Shown: positions 16,086 to 24,476 of the stretch, piece after piece
Position numbering within the stretch: the first letter of the stretch is position 1
Layout of the letters: each line of letters starts with the position of its first letter
NCBI GenBank assembly: GCA_029379215.1
Contig: JAQYWO010000049.1
Span: 1 to 37,869, forward strand
Direction: 5' to 3'
From: Rhizonema sp. PD37
Lineage (GTDB): Bacteria; Cyanobacteriota; Cyanobacteriia; Cyanobacteriales; Nostocaceae
Length of the DNA stretch: 37,869 bases
Position numbers and translations under genes: made by a program
The notes under the pieces: generated by a model
The model's database searches: none
What the model saw: only the letters and a program-made list of their open reading frames with translations
Told to the model about the DNA's origin: nothing

Positions 16086-16533
16086 AAAAAATTCCTCCTG
16101 AGAATAGTCATTAGTTGTTAGTCATTCATCATTAACCTAATTTGCCTAAAAATCAGGTTTTGCCGTAAGACATGAAGTAGATCTAGAGCGATTTGGGCTG
16201 TTTAAGCCCTATAAAACATATGCCATAATCAATGTGTCAGTACAACACGTAAAAACCGAAGCGTGGTCAAGAGGCTTACACAAAACAAAAAAGGCGGAAA
16301 CTCGTGAGTGTCGATGGATCGGCGGCAACACTCACTAATTTAGATAAGGTTCCGCCTTGTTTGCCCTGGGGCATGCAAGGACTGCGGCTCTCTAGAAACC
16401 TAAAGGACTGTAAATAGATATGAATAAGCACTATCAGTGCAAAAGTAGTCAGCCTTAGGTAACCTTATTAATAGGGATTTTTTGACTGAAAAGTATCCGT
16501 ACCTCTCCAGTCAAAGCTTTGAAAGGGAGATAG
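16086..16533. other. 448-bp gap between sppA and aroH
   Basis: No gene. It holds the nested hairpin at 16281-16358 and several small hairpins, including GGGCT/AGCCC near 16196-16210 and GCACT/AGTGC near 16427-16440. On the minus strand TTGCAC and TATCTA are spaced by 16 nt just before the nested hairpin, a possible promoter for a short RNA. Confidence 0.5.
16281..16358 (-). terminator. Nested hairpin with U-tract (sppA terminator or small-RNA end)
   Basis: AAGGCGGAA (16291-16299) pairs perfectly with TTCCGCCTT (16350-16358), enclosing a second perfect 8-bp stem, GTGAGTGT (16304-16311) with ACACTCAC (16328-16335). Read on the minus strand the outer stem runs into TTTTTTGTTTTG, a good terminator U-tract. 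It ends about 175-250 nt after the sppA stop and about 200 nt before aroH. It does not match SRP RNA, 6S RNA or Yfr1 as I know them. Confidence 0.5.
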
Positions 16534-17355
16534 TCAAGGTCGATACAACCATAAAGGTAGACCACTGGTAGACATTTCAAATTCCACCCAATCAATACCA
16601 GCCCCCAGTCCTGATGAAACCTGGCGAGTTCCCCCGAAGACGCGGCTCAAAAGAGGTTTACGTTCTTCTAGCGTGTGAACTATAGTTTTTTCAGGGTCTA
16701 GATTAACGAGTTCTGCAGCCCAGCGACGAGCATCTTCTTCTGTTCCCACCCGATCTATAACACCTAACTCTAAAGCCTGCTGCCCGGTAAAAATCCGACC
16801 ATCAGCGAAATTTCTCACATTTTCTACCGTTAAGGAACGTGCTTCTGCTACTGTTTGTATAAATTGTTGATAGCTGATATCAATCAATTCTTGCAAAATA
16901 TTTTGTTCTGGTTCTGTAAGTTCGCGATCAAACGCCAAAATATCTTTATAAGGACCGGACTTCACGACTTTGAACGAAATGCCAATTTTTTCCAGCAAGC
17001 GTTCCAAGTTATTTCCGCGTAAAATTACACCAATGCTCCCCGTAATTGTACCAGGATTAGCTACAATGTATTCCGCTCCCATACCAATATAAACTCCGCC
17101 AGAAGCAGAAATATTCCCAAAACTGGCAACAATTTTCACTTTTTCGCGTAACCGCTTGAGGGCACTGTAAATCTCTTGAGAGTCTCCTACAGTGCCTCCA
17201 GGACTATCGATGCGGAGCAATAATGCTGGAAATTTTTTTTCTTCTACAATTTTCAGGGCTTCTAGTACGCGCTTGCGAGTGGCACCTGCGATCGCACCAG
17301 TAACTTCAATCCGAGCAATTTGTTTCCGAAACTTCGGCTTAAAAGGCCAAACCAT
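16534..17355 (-). CDS. sppA: Signal peptide peptidase SppA
   Basis: A membrane-associated serine protease that degrades signal peptides left after export. About 273 residues, the short single-domain form. It has RIDSPGGTVGDSQEIY (48-63), nucleophile Ser85 in SASGG, and Lys137 in SGPYKDILAFDRELT, matching the Ser-Lys dyad. FADGRIFTGQQALELGVID is also typical of the family. There is no strong N-terminal membrane helix. An in-frame TTG at 17361 is possible, but the ATG at 17355 (MVWPFKPKF) fits the family better. A 95-aa membrane-protein gene lies 96 nt upstream on the same strand. Confidence 0.93.
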   Translation of the reverse strand: MVWPFKPKFRKQIARIEVTGAIAGATRKRVLEALKIVEEKKFPALLLRIDSPGGTVGDSQEIYSALKRLREKVKIVASFGNISASGGVYIGMGAEYIVANPGTITGSIGVILRGNNLERLLEKIGISFKVVKSGPYKDILAFDRELTEPEQNILQELIDISYQQFIQTVAEARSLTVENVRNFADGRIFTGQQALELGVIDRVGTEEDARRWAAELVNLDPEKTIVHTLEERKPLLSRVFGGTRQVSSGLGAGIDWVEFEMSTSGLPLWLYRP

Positions 17356-17451
17356 GAGCAATTAAAAAACGTGACTCAGGGCATCTTGGACTTGCCAAAA
17401 TACACTGTATAAGTAGCTTAGCACCCACAGAACACGCCTGTCAGTTTTTTC

Positions 17452-17739
17452 TTATCGTAATACTTGATACCTATAACAGGCATAAGTGTCAAACAGTGCG
17501 CCAACGAAACTACAAGTCAAACTAATGACAAATAGTCCACGAAGGGGAGTACCACTGCCAAACATTGCCAGAAACTGCCAGATTTGAGTAGCGATCGCAA
17601 TACTCACCGAATGTAAACCAGGAATATAGCCGAGCGAGAATAAAACAATCAATATGCCGCCAACGAGAAATACTGGAGCGACAAAACTGAAAATTACTGA
17701 CAGAAGGATTGAGCGCAGAAAATTCGCGTTCATGGTCAT
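17452..17739 (-). CDS. Small three-helix membrane protein, unknown function
   Basis: A 95-residue protein made almost wholly of three hydrophobic segments, at about 8-36, 42-62 and 66-86, separated by short polar turns (LGYIPGLHS and GSGTPLRG). GGAG lies 7 nt before the first ATG, which favours it over a second ATG two codons in. It lies directly upstream of sppA on the same strand, so co-transcription is likely. No named family is recognised. It could be a membrane partner of SppA, but that is only proximity. Confidence 0.7.
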   Translation of the reverse strand: MTMNANFLRSILLSVIFSFVAPVFLVGGILIVLFSLGYIPGLHSVSIAIATQIWQFLAMFGSGTPLRGLFVISLTCSFVGALFDTYACYRYQVLR

Positions 17740-18171
17740 TATGGTTCTCCATGAGTTCGATAGATAATCGTGTATCTAGCTGCTACCAGTTTCTACAATA
17801 AGAGTGATCGCTTCATATCAGACGAGATTTCAAAGATATTAAATTATAATTAAAATAGCTACACAATTAATTAACCAAACAGACGAACAGGATCAACAGA
17901 ATGTTGACTCAACGTAAGCGATGAAAAATCAAGCTTTAACTGGGTAGTAACATATTTTGTTGAACTAAGAGCTATCTGAAAGCGGTTGAGATTTCTGAGA
18001 AAAGCTTTAAGCTTAGTTCATCATCAGGGAGCGCCGCCTTCCTCTGTTTCCGGCATTAGCATCAGGTAGGCTATGTGGTGCATACCTGAAAGATAAAGTT
18101 TCATTATTTCCTTTGGGCAGATAGCTGAAAGCTTTGTAATCCGCTATTATGACGGCAGTTACTGAATTAGC
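17740..18171. other. 432-bp divergent promoter region
   Basis: Lies between the divergent small membrane-protein gene and the MlaE-type gene. No gene is supported. It has a 6-bp hairpin CAGGTA/TACCTG at 18063-18088. A short plus-strand frame beginning ATG at 18150 (MTAVTELACQH, 11 codons) overlaps the proposed mlaE start in another frame. It is too small to call. Confidence 0.5.
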
Positions 18172-18984
18172 TTGTCAACATTGAGCGAGAGTAGATCTAA
18201 ATCAGATTTGAGCGCATGGCTCCAGCGATCGCTGGCGGCAACTTTGTTGGGTGGACAAGTTATCGTCCACATCTTTAAGAGCAAAATCAATTGGCGTAAC
18301 ACTTTAGAACAAATGGCAACAGTTGGACCTGACTCCCTCTTGATTGCCCTAGTGACGGCTGTTAGTGTTGGCGCAGTGTTTACCATTCAAGTAGCGCGAG
18401 AATTTATTAATTTTGGGGCGGGAAATATTGTTGGAGGAGTGTTGGCGATCGCGCTCACACGAGAACTGGCACCCGTTCTGACAGCAGTGGTTTTGGCGGG
18501 ACGAGTTGGCTCGGCATTTGCTGCAGAAATTGGCACAATGCGGGTGACAGAACAAATTGACGCCCTTTTAATGTTAAGAACCGATCCCGTTGACTATCTG
18601 GTTGTGCCTCGCGTCATTGCTTGTGGCATCATGCTTCCAATATTAACCCTCCTATCTTTAGTGACTGGCATGATCGGGGGATTGATCGTTGCAACGAGTA
18701 TATACAACCTTTCCGAATCATCTTTTATAGACTCAGTCCGTAGCTTTCTTGGCAACTGGGATATTATCAGCGCCTTGATTAAAGCTTTTTGCTTTGGGAT
18801 TTTTATCGCTGTCATTGGATGCAACTGGGGCTTAACGACAACTGGAGGTGCGAAAGGTGTAGGACAATCAACCACAACTGCTGTTGTTACAGCTTTGTTA
18901 ATTATATTTGTGAGCAACTTCTTTCTTTCTTGGATATTGTTTCGGGGAACTGGTAATACATCGTTTTTTCCAGGAGGAAAATAA
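18172..18984 (+). CDS. mlaE: MlaE/TGD1-type lipid ABC transporter permease
   Basis: The membrane subunit of an Mla-type phospholipid transporter, homologous to chloroplast TGD1. About 270 residues with an amphipathic N terminus, then five or so membrane helices. Family motifs are FTIQVAREFINFGAGN, LTRELAPVLTAVVLAGRVGSAFAAEIGTMRVTEQIDAL and GCNWGLTTTGGAKGVGQSTT. The likely role is moving lipids between the inner membrane and the outer or thylakoid membrane, with an MCE-domain and an ATPase subunit that are not in this window. The TTG at 18172 is the chosen start, as no in-frame ATG occurs until about residue 48. It heads a plus-strand run with DUF3119, DUF3086 and plsY. Confidence 0.92.
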   Translation: MSTLSESRSKSDLSAWLQRSLAATLLGGQVIVHIFKSKINWRNTLEQMATVGPDSLLIALVTAVSVGAVFTIQVAREFINFGAGNIVGGVLAIALTRELAPVLTAVVLAGRVGSAFAAEIGTMRVTEQIDALLMLRTDPVDYLVVPRVIACGIMLPILTLLSLVTGMIGGLIVATSIYNLSESSFIDSVRSFLGNWDIISALIKAFCFGIFIAVIGCNWGLTTTGGAKGVGQSTTTAVVTALLIIFVSNFFLSWILFRGTGNTSFFPGGK

Positions 18985-19127
18985 CTGCTCTTGCATAGTT
19001 ATGACTTAAAAATCCTGAGCCATCTTGAAGGCACAGAGGGATGGTGAGAGACAATTTAAAACTTCTGACTCCTGTCTGCTGTAGAGAGGAGTCATTGCCA
19101 GTCTCTAAATCTCCTAAAATAGGAATA

Positions 19128-19544
19128 ATGTCCAATAAAAAATCAGGATTTTTAACTGTGGCTACGTCATATACGTCTAACTCAGCATCAACTGTGGAAC
19201 TAAAGCCTAGTTATAAAATACCCATCGTGTTGGTTGCTGTTGCTATTCCATTGTTTATTGCACAGCCAGTGTTAGGCTCCGTTGTCGGCTTGTTTGGCTT
19301 TTTTCTCTTGTTTCAGGCAGTAACATTACGTTTGCAATTTAGCGTTACCGATCTAGATATTTATCGAGGCGAAAAATTACTTCGGCGCTTTCCCTACCAA
19401 GAATGGCAGAACTGGCGAATTTTCTGGTCTGGAATTCCTATTCTTTTTTACTTTAAAGAAATAAAAAGTATTCACTTCCTACCGATTTTATTTGACCCCA
19501 ACACTCTCAAAACTTGTCTGGAAGAGCGTTGTCCGCGTACTTAG
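19128..19544 (+). CDS. DUF3119-family membrane protein
   Basis: About 138 residues from the chosen ATG. The segment VELKPSYKIPIVLVAVAIPLFIAQPVLGSVVGLFGFFLLFQ forms two closely spaced membrane helices. It is followed by a compact soluble region with LRLQFSVTDLDIYRGEKLLRRFPYQEWQNWRIFW that looks like a small beta-domain (PH-like in appearance). The ending FDPNTLKTCLEERCP is typical of DUF3119. The frame is open to 19041, but AGGA sits 4 nt before the ATG at 19128 and the upstream part looks non-coding. Function is unknown. It sits between the lipid permease and DUF3086. Confidence 0.85.
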   Translation: MSNKKSGFLTVATSYTSNSASTVELKPSYKIPIVLVAVAIPLFIAQPVLGSVVGLFGFFLLFQAVTLRLQFSVTDLDIYRGEKLLRRFPYQEWQNWRIFWSGIPILFYFKEIKSIHFLPILFDPNTLKTCLEERCPRT

Positions 19545-19697
19545 TGTTCAAAGGACGTCGGAGGTAGACGGAGGAACGTCACGTAAATCGCCCGGTCAAA
19601 AACCTTTGTCATGTAGAGTCATAAGACTTTTAAAGCTTGTAAATTGTATATGACATAAAGCTATATTGTTCATGCTATAGGAATCACATTATTGTTT

Positions 19698-20948
19698 ATG
19701 AACCGAGAGGAATCTCAAACCCCACAACAAACTCATGAGTCGTTGATGCCAAAAGAAGAAAACAGCCAGACAACTGAGCAACCGAAATCGTCTGTCGAGT
19801 CAGTGGCGGAAACAGCAGCTCTCAACCCCATATTTTCTGTACCAACTTTTGATGCAGAAGTACCTCGTTCCACAGTGGAGTCATCAACTGCTGAAGCTAT
19901 AGCCCAAATAGAAGAAGAAACTGCAACACTATCATCAGAAATAAAATTAGAAGATCATCGGAGAAAAGAAGCGGAGGCAGCGCAGCGCATAGCAGAGTTG
20001 CAGCATCAAGAACAAACGCTAAAAACAGAAATCAGCAACCTCCAAGCTTCCTACAAAAGCCTTCAAGAGCAGATGGGTGCAACTCAAATCTCAATGGGAC
20101 GACTGATGCAAGAGGCTCTCGAACAGCTAGAACAACGTAAAGGCGCACTGCAAATTTCTGTAGAACAACTCGAACGCCGTCAAGAACGCATCCGGAATGA
20201 GATGCGAACGACTTTTGCCGGAGCTTCTCAAGATTTGGCAATCCGAGTCCAGGGTTTTAAAGACTATCTGACCGGTAGCTTACAGGATTTGGCAGCAGCT
20301 GCAGAGCAGTTACCACTCGTTCCGGCTGTCAAAGAACTAGAAAAACCGTTTGTGAAAGAGGCAAAGCTACCCGAAGATCGCTCGGGAACACCACAATTCG
20401 GGCAGCAGCAATTTCAAGATACGACAAAGCACATTCGCCGCTTAATCGATCAGTACCGCAATAAACCAGATTATTATGGCCCACCTTGGCAACTACGCCG
20501 CACCTTTGAACCCGTTCATGCGGAACGTGTCTCTAACTGGTTTTTCAATCAAGGAGGAAGGGGTGCGCTACGGACGATGGGCAGTAGGTTGCAAAATATC
20601 CTAATTGCCTCGGCAGTTATTTCCATATTGAACAAGTTGCATGGCGATCGCATCCGTACTTTAGTATTGGCAAATTCACCGGAGCGTTTGGGGGAATGGC
20701 GACGCGGCTTACAAGAGTGCTTGGGTATTAGTCGCCCAGATTTTGGTCCAGATCGGGGTGTGGTTATATTTGAGACTCCCGAAGCTCTGGCGCAAAAAGC
20801 TGATCGGTTGGTGAAAGCCAATCAACTTCCATTGATTTTGATTGACGATTCTGAAGAACAAATTAGTCTGGCATTATTACAATTTCCCTTGTGGCTGGCT
20901 TTTGCTCCAGATCCCAAGATGATGAGAAATTCTGATGATGATTTTTGA
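19698..20948 (+). CDS. DUF3086-family coiled-coil protein
   Basis: About 416 residues. The N terminus (to about 85) is disordered and Glu/Ser/Thr-rich. Residues about 90-185 form a long coiled coil (AAQRIAELQHQEQTLKTEI and onward). The C-terminal domain, from about 230, contains the family signature RNKPDYYGPPWQLRRTFEPVHAERV and then RGALRTMGSRLQNILIAS, ending in an acidic tail. An in-frame TTG lies two codons upstream (19692), but the ATG at 19698 is simpler. The role is unknown. Its position beside MlaE and PlsY suggests membrane-lipid homeostasis, by inference only. Confidence 0.88.
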   Translation: MNREESQTPQQTHESLMPKEENSQTTEQPKSSVESVAETAALNPIFSVPTFDAEVPRSTVESSTAEAIAQIEEETATLSSEIKLEDHRRKEAEAAQRIAELQHQEQTLKTEISNLQASYKSLQEQMGATQISMGRLMQEALEQLEQRKGALQISVEQLERRQERIRNEMRTTFAGASQDLAIRVQGFKDYLTGSLQDLAAAAEQLPLVPAVKELEKPFVKEAKLPEDRSGTPQFGQQQFQDTTKHIRRLIDQYRNKPDYYGPPWQLRRTFEPVHAERVSNWFFNQGGRGALRTMGSRLQNILIASAVISILNKLHGDRIRTLVLANSPERLGEWRRGLQECLGISRPDFGPDRGVVIFETPEALAQKADRLVKANQLPLILIDDSEEQISLALLQFPLWLAFAPDPKMMRNSDDDF

Positions 20949-21020
20949 TAATTTGGTTAGTGGTTTTAAACAATCAACAATTAATAATTAACAACTCACG
21001 ACCCTGAATCAACTTTTAAT

Positions 21021-21719
21021 ATGACTATTTGGATAAGTCTGTGCGGGATAGTTGTAATCATCGCTTACCTATTGGGTTCCATTCCCACAGGGTACATCGC
21101 AGTTAAAATGTTAAAAGGCATTGATATTCGCGAAGTTGGTTCTGGCTCTACTGGAGCAACCAATGTGTTAAGAACTTTGGGTAAAGGTCCTGGGGTATTT
21201 GTTTTAATTGTTGATTGCTTGAAGGGAGTACTGGCGATCGCCCTGGTTTACTCGTTGTTCAATTTTACCCTCAGTCAAAATTTAATTCCATCAACGATAA
21301 ATCCCCAACTGTGGCAATCCTGGATAGTCACCTTAGCTGGGTTAGCCGCTGTATTGGGACATAGCAAATCAATTTTTTTAGGGTTTACTGGCGGTAAATC
21401 AGTTGCTACTGGTGTGGGTATTTTGCTAACGATGAATTGGCAAGTAGGTTTGGCAACGCTGGGGGTGTTTGCCGTTGTCATGGCAATATCGCGGATTGTC
21501 TCTTTAAGTTCAATTTGTGGTGCGATCGCTGTTTCCATTCTCATGGGACTATTGCATCAACCGTTACCATACATTCTGTTAGGCGTTCTTGGTGGTTTAT
21601 TTGTTATTTTTCGCCATCGCAGTAATATTGAACGTTTACTTGCAGGTACTGAGCCAAAATTAGGACAAAAATCAGTCATAGAAACAGAGCAATCTGTTAC
21701 GCCTGCTAGTTCTAGTTGA
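21021..21719 (+). CDS. plsY: Glycerol-3-phosphate acyltransferase PlsY
   Basis: An integral membrane enzyme that transfers an acyl group from acyl-phosphate to glycerol-3-phosphate, the first step of phospholipid synthesis. 232 residues with about five to seven membrane helices. The three conserved cytoplasmic motifs are present: GSIPTGYIAVKMLKGIDIREVGSGSTGATNVLR near the N terminus, LGHSKSIFLGFTGGKSVATGVG in the middle, and HRSNIERLLAGTEPKLG at the end. The last about 20 residues are a polar tail. It lies 72 nt after DUF3086 on the same strand. Confidence 0.96.
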   Translation: MTIWISLCGIVVIIAYLLGSIPTGYIAVKMLKGIDIREVGSGSTGATNVLRTLGKGPGVFVLIVDCLKGVLAIALVYSLFNFTLSQNLIPSTINPQLWQSWIVTLAGLAAVLGHSKSIFLGFTGGKSVATGVGILLTMNWQVGLATLGVFAVVMAISRIVSLSSICGAIAVSILMGLLHQPLPYILLGVLGGLFVIFRHRSNIERLLAGTEPKLGQKSVIETEQSVTPASSS

Positions 21720-21913
21720 GTTTTTTTAGTAAAAATCCATTGCGTTTGTAGTCAGTCTAATTATCTTAAGATTCCCGACTTCTTAAAAGTTGTCGGCAAA
21801 CTTGGCGTGGATTGCTATATGAACCTACCGATTGATTCAACAACTTTAAACTTAAAGTAAAATCATCCTCTTTAGCGCTATCATTAAGGTTTAACTCTTT
21901 ATTTATCTGCTAT

Positions 21914-23275
21914 ATGGGTTCTCCTATTGTTGCTATTATTGGTCGCCCGAACGTGGGCAAATCTACCCTGGTCAATCGGCTTGCAGGACAACAATCTGCT
22001 ATTGTTCATGATGAACCAGGAGTGACACGCGATCGCACTTACTTACCAGCTTACTGGACTGATCGCGAGTTTCAGGTCGTTGATACAGGTGGTTTGGTAT
22101 TTAATGACGACACCGAATTTCTTCCCCTCATTCGTCAACAGGCAATGGCAGCGCTAGCAGAAGCAAGTGCTGCTATTTTCGTAGTAGATGGTCAAACAGG
22201 ACCGATGCCAGCTGATCAAGAAATCGCCGAGTGGTTGCGCCAACAACCCGTTCCCGTTTTACTAGCTGTAAATAAATGTGAATCACCAGAACAAGGCTTA
22301 ATGCTAGCGGCTGATTTTTGGGAGTTGGGATTAGACGAACCGTTCGCTGTCTCTGCCATTCATGGAAGCGGTACAGGAGAGTTACTCGACGCGCTGATTG
22401 TCCACTTTCCACCTCCAGAAGAGATCTCAGAAACGAATGAAATCAAAGTCGCAATTGTCGGTCGTCCGAATGTGGGCAAATCCAGTCTATTAAATGCGTT
22501 GGTGGGAGAACAGAGAGCAATAGTCAGCCCAATTTCCGGTACCACTCGCGATGCTATAGATACTATTATCGAGCGTGGTGAGCAAACCTATCGCTTGATT
22601 GACACAGCCGGAATTAGAAAAAAGAAAAATGTAGAATACGGTCCCGAATTCTTTAGCATTAACCGTGCGTTTAAAGCAATTCAGCGTACTGATGTGGTTT
22701 TATTAGTTATAGATGCTGTTGATGGCGTCACCGAACAAGACCAAAAATTAGCTGGGCGAATTATCGAAGAAGGTCGGGCTTGCATTATTGTTGTCAATAA
22801 ATGGGATGCCGTAGAAAAAGACTCTTACACAATTTACGATTACGAAAAAAATCTGCAAGAACGACTGCATTTTACCGAATGGGCAGAGACAATTTTTGTC
22901 AGTGCTATGACTGGGCAACGGGTAGAAAAGATATTAGAAGTCGTGAATCGGGCAGCTGAATCACACAACCGTCGCGTCAGCACATCAGTGATTAATGAAG
23001 TTTTGGAAGAAGCACTGAAGTGGCATTCACCACAAGTCTCTCGCGGTGGACGTCAAGGCAAGATTTATTATGGTACACAAGTTAAGTCTCAACCGCCAAC
23101 AATAGCCTTATTTGTCAATGAGGCCAAACGCTTCAACGATAACTACCGTCGCTACATTGAACGGCAATTCCGAAAACAATTAGGATTTATTGGCACTCCA
23201 ATTCGTTTGCTATGGCGGAGTAAGAAAGTCCGTGAAATGGAAAGCGGTAATGCTAATCGCGCAACACGAGTTTGA
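21914..23275 (+). CDS. der: Ribosome-assembly GTPase Der (EngA)
   Basis: An essential double GTPase acting in 50S subunit maturation. It has two tandem G domains, each opening with GRPNVGKS (residues about 10 and 183). The first carries DTGGLVF and NKCE-type base recognition, the second [12 protein letters not shown] and NKWD. A C-terminal KH-like domain (about 350-445) includes [20 protein letters not shown] and [15 protein letters not shown]. 453 residues is normal length. It lies 194 nt after plsY and is followed by a terminator within a palindromic element. Confidence 0.98.
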   Translation: MGSPIVAIIGRPNVGKSTLVNRLAGQQSAIVHDEPGVTRDRTYLPAYWTDREFQVVDTGGLVFNDDTEFLPLIRQQAMAALAEASAAIFVVDGQTGPMPADQEIAEWLRQQPVPVLLAVNKCESPEQGLMLAADFWELGLDEPFAVSAIHGSGTGELLDALIVHFPPPEEISETNEIKVAIVGRPNVGKSSLLNALVGEQRAIVSPISGTTRDAIDTIIERGEQTYRLIDTAGIRKKKNVEYGPEFFSINRAFKAIQRTDVVLLVIDAVDGVTEQDQKLAGRIIEEGRACIIVVNKWDAVEKDSYTIYDYEKNLQERLHFTEWAETIFVSAMTGQRVEKILEVVNRAAESHNRRVSTSVINEVLEEALKWHSPQVSRGGRQGKIYYGTQVKSQPPTIALFVNEAKRFNDNYRRYIERQFRKQLGFIGTPIRLLWRSKKVREMESGNANRATRV

Positions 23276-23352
23276 TGATGAGTAGTGCGTAATGAGTGAG
23301 AAGAAGATATTGTGAGTGCTATTAAGAGTACTGGGTTTTGAGTCAGAAGGAG

Positions 23353-23459
23353 TAATATCAAATCCGGTTGATTGCACGCAGTTTCTACAAAGCTTTACCC
23401 TTAAGCTACAATGTTTAAGGGTTTTTTATACTATGTGCATTTACCTGGATTTGATATTA
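23353..23459. mobile_element. Putative MITE-like inverted-repeat element (107 bp)
   Basis: Bounded by a perfect 13-bp inverted repeat: TAATATCAAATCC at 23353-23365 and its complement at 23447-23459. The arms extend by GG/CT with wobble, and GCAC/GTGC pair further in. The interior holds a second hairpin with a U-tract. No transposase is encoded. A TA dinucleotide at each edge would suit Tc1/mariner-type (IS630) insertion, but a second copy is needed to call it mobile. Confidence 0.45.
23398..23427 (+). terminator. Rho-independent terminator downstream of der
   Basis: CCCTTAA (23398-23404) pairs with TTAAGGG (23415-23421) around a 10-nt loop, followed by six T to 23427. It lies 120 nt after the der stop and inside the inverted-repeat element. 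Confidence 0.75.
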
Positions 23460-23598
23460 ATTGATTTGCTATTTTATTAAGGGAGATCTAAGAAATAAAT
23501 TATCCAATTCTAAAACTCTGTGTACTTCTTATATACCCCCATATCCCCCCTTGCAGATTGATTATTTTTTTATTTGGAGAGCATAAGCAGATTTTTTA

Positions 23599-23838
23599 GT
23601 GAGTCAGTTAATTCAATTAACACGAGTAGACCACCAAAAATTTGAACTATACGTGATTAAATTTCTCACAAGACCGGAGTCAAGGCTTCCGATAGCAGCC
23701 TTGGCTTCTCTATTTATAATGATTAACATTATGAAAATTGATTGTTTGATTTTTTGGAAGTTCCTAAATGAATCACAAAAAAATAAATTGATTAAAGTAA
23801 AAGAAGTATTTTATAATTTGAATATAATGCAGGAATAA
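23599..23838 (+). CDS. Small ORF, doubtful hypothetical protein
   Basis: A 79-residue frame with GTG start. It begins MSQLIQLTRVDHQKFEL, has a hydrophobic patch (IAALASLFIMINIM) at about 33-46, and ends in a Lys-rich AT-biased tail. A GGAGAG about 20 nt upstream is too far to be a convincing ribosome site. It has no recognised family and no close neighbour. It may be chance in AT-rich DNA. Confidence 0.2.
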   Translation: MSQLIQLTRVDHQKFELYVIKFLTRPESRLPIAALASLFIMINIMKIDCLIFWKFLNESQKNKLIKVKEVFYNLNIMQE

Positions 23839-24035
23839 AAAGAGAAAATAAGACAATTTTTTGACAATATAAATAATTGGTATTCTAGACTGTTTAAAAT
23901 AAGAATGTGGTACTAATAGGCGAACAAATATTTTCCTACTAGTTATAATACATTATTGATCAAGTATTTATTATTCAATAAGCATTAGTTAATAGTATAC
24001 TTTTTCTATTACTTACAGGATATTTGTATTAACTA

Positions 24036-24476
24036 ATGATTCCGACTTTCGAGCCGAATGGAAATCTACCACCTGGCGTACATTTTTGCTATTGGGATGA
24101 GTTTAAAGAGCGGTTTGGCTATACGCGCAAACGTAGTCTAATGATTCAAAATATGGAATTGATAATGGCAGAGTTGAAGAATGCTGGATGTCGCACTTTT
24201 TATCTTAATGGTTCCTTTGTAACAAGCGAACCATCACCGAATGATTTTGATGCTTGTTGGGATAGTGTTGATGTAGATATGGAGTACTTGAAAAAAAATG
24301 CACCACTAATATTAAAGTTTAAAGATAGTGCAGTACAAAAAGTTAAGTATCGGGGCGAAATATACCCTTCCGATCAACCTGTGAATGATACAATATCAAT
24401 AGAATTTTTTCAGCGCGATAGAAAACAAAACTGTAAAGGTATCATAGCAATTAATTTATTGGAGTGGTCGCCATGA
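24036..24476 (+). CDS. DUF6932-like nucleotidyltransferase-fold protein
   Basis: A 146-residue soluble protein. It opens IPTFEPNGNLPPGVHFCYWDEFKERFG, typical of the DUF6932 family as I recall it. The core carries a nucleotidyltransferase-type signature: Gly59-Ser60 in LNGSFVTSEPSPNDFDACWD, with Asp70 and Asp72 as metal-binding candidates, and Glu123 in SIEFFQRD as a possible third carboxylate. Its substrate is unknown. It could modify tRNA or protein, as other minimal NTases of toxin systems do. Its stop overlaps the start of the HTH gene by 4 nt (ATGA), so the two are translationally coupled. The surrounding DNA is AT-rich, unlike the core genes. Confidence 0.8.
   Translation: MIPTFEPNGNLPPGVHFCYWDEFKERFGYTRKRSLMIQNMELIMAELKNAGCRTFYLNGSFVTSEPSPNDFDACWDSVDVDMEYLKKNAPLILKFKDSAVQKVKYRGEIYPSDQPVNDTISIEFFQRDRKQNCKGIIAINLLEWSP

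Larger units (their letters stand above)
23276..24035. other. 760-bp AT-rich gap after der
   Basis: Contains the MITE-like element and terminator described separately, one doubtful small ORF, and very AT-rich sequence from about 23840 to 24035 that probably holds the promoter of the NTase/XRE pair. The composition is noticeably more AT-rich than the flanking core genes. Confidence 0.55.

Noticed and set aside
16281..16420. SRP RNA, 6S RNA or Yfr1 as identity of the nested hairpin
   Set aside because: The conserved SRP GGAAGCAGC loop and the Yfr1 ACUCCUCACAC motif are absent, and no 6S-like central bubble is seen.
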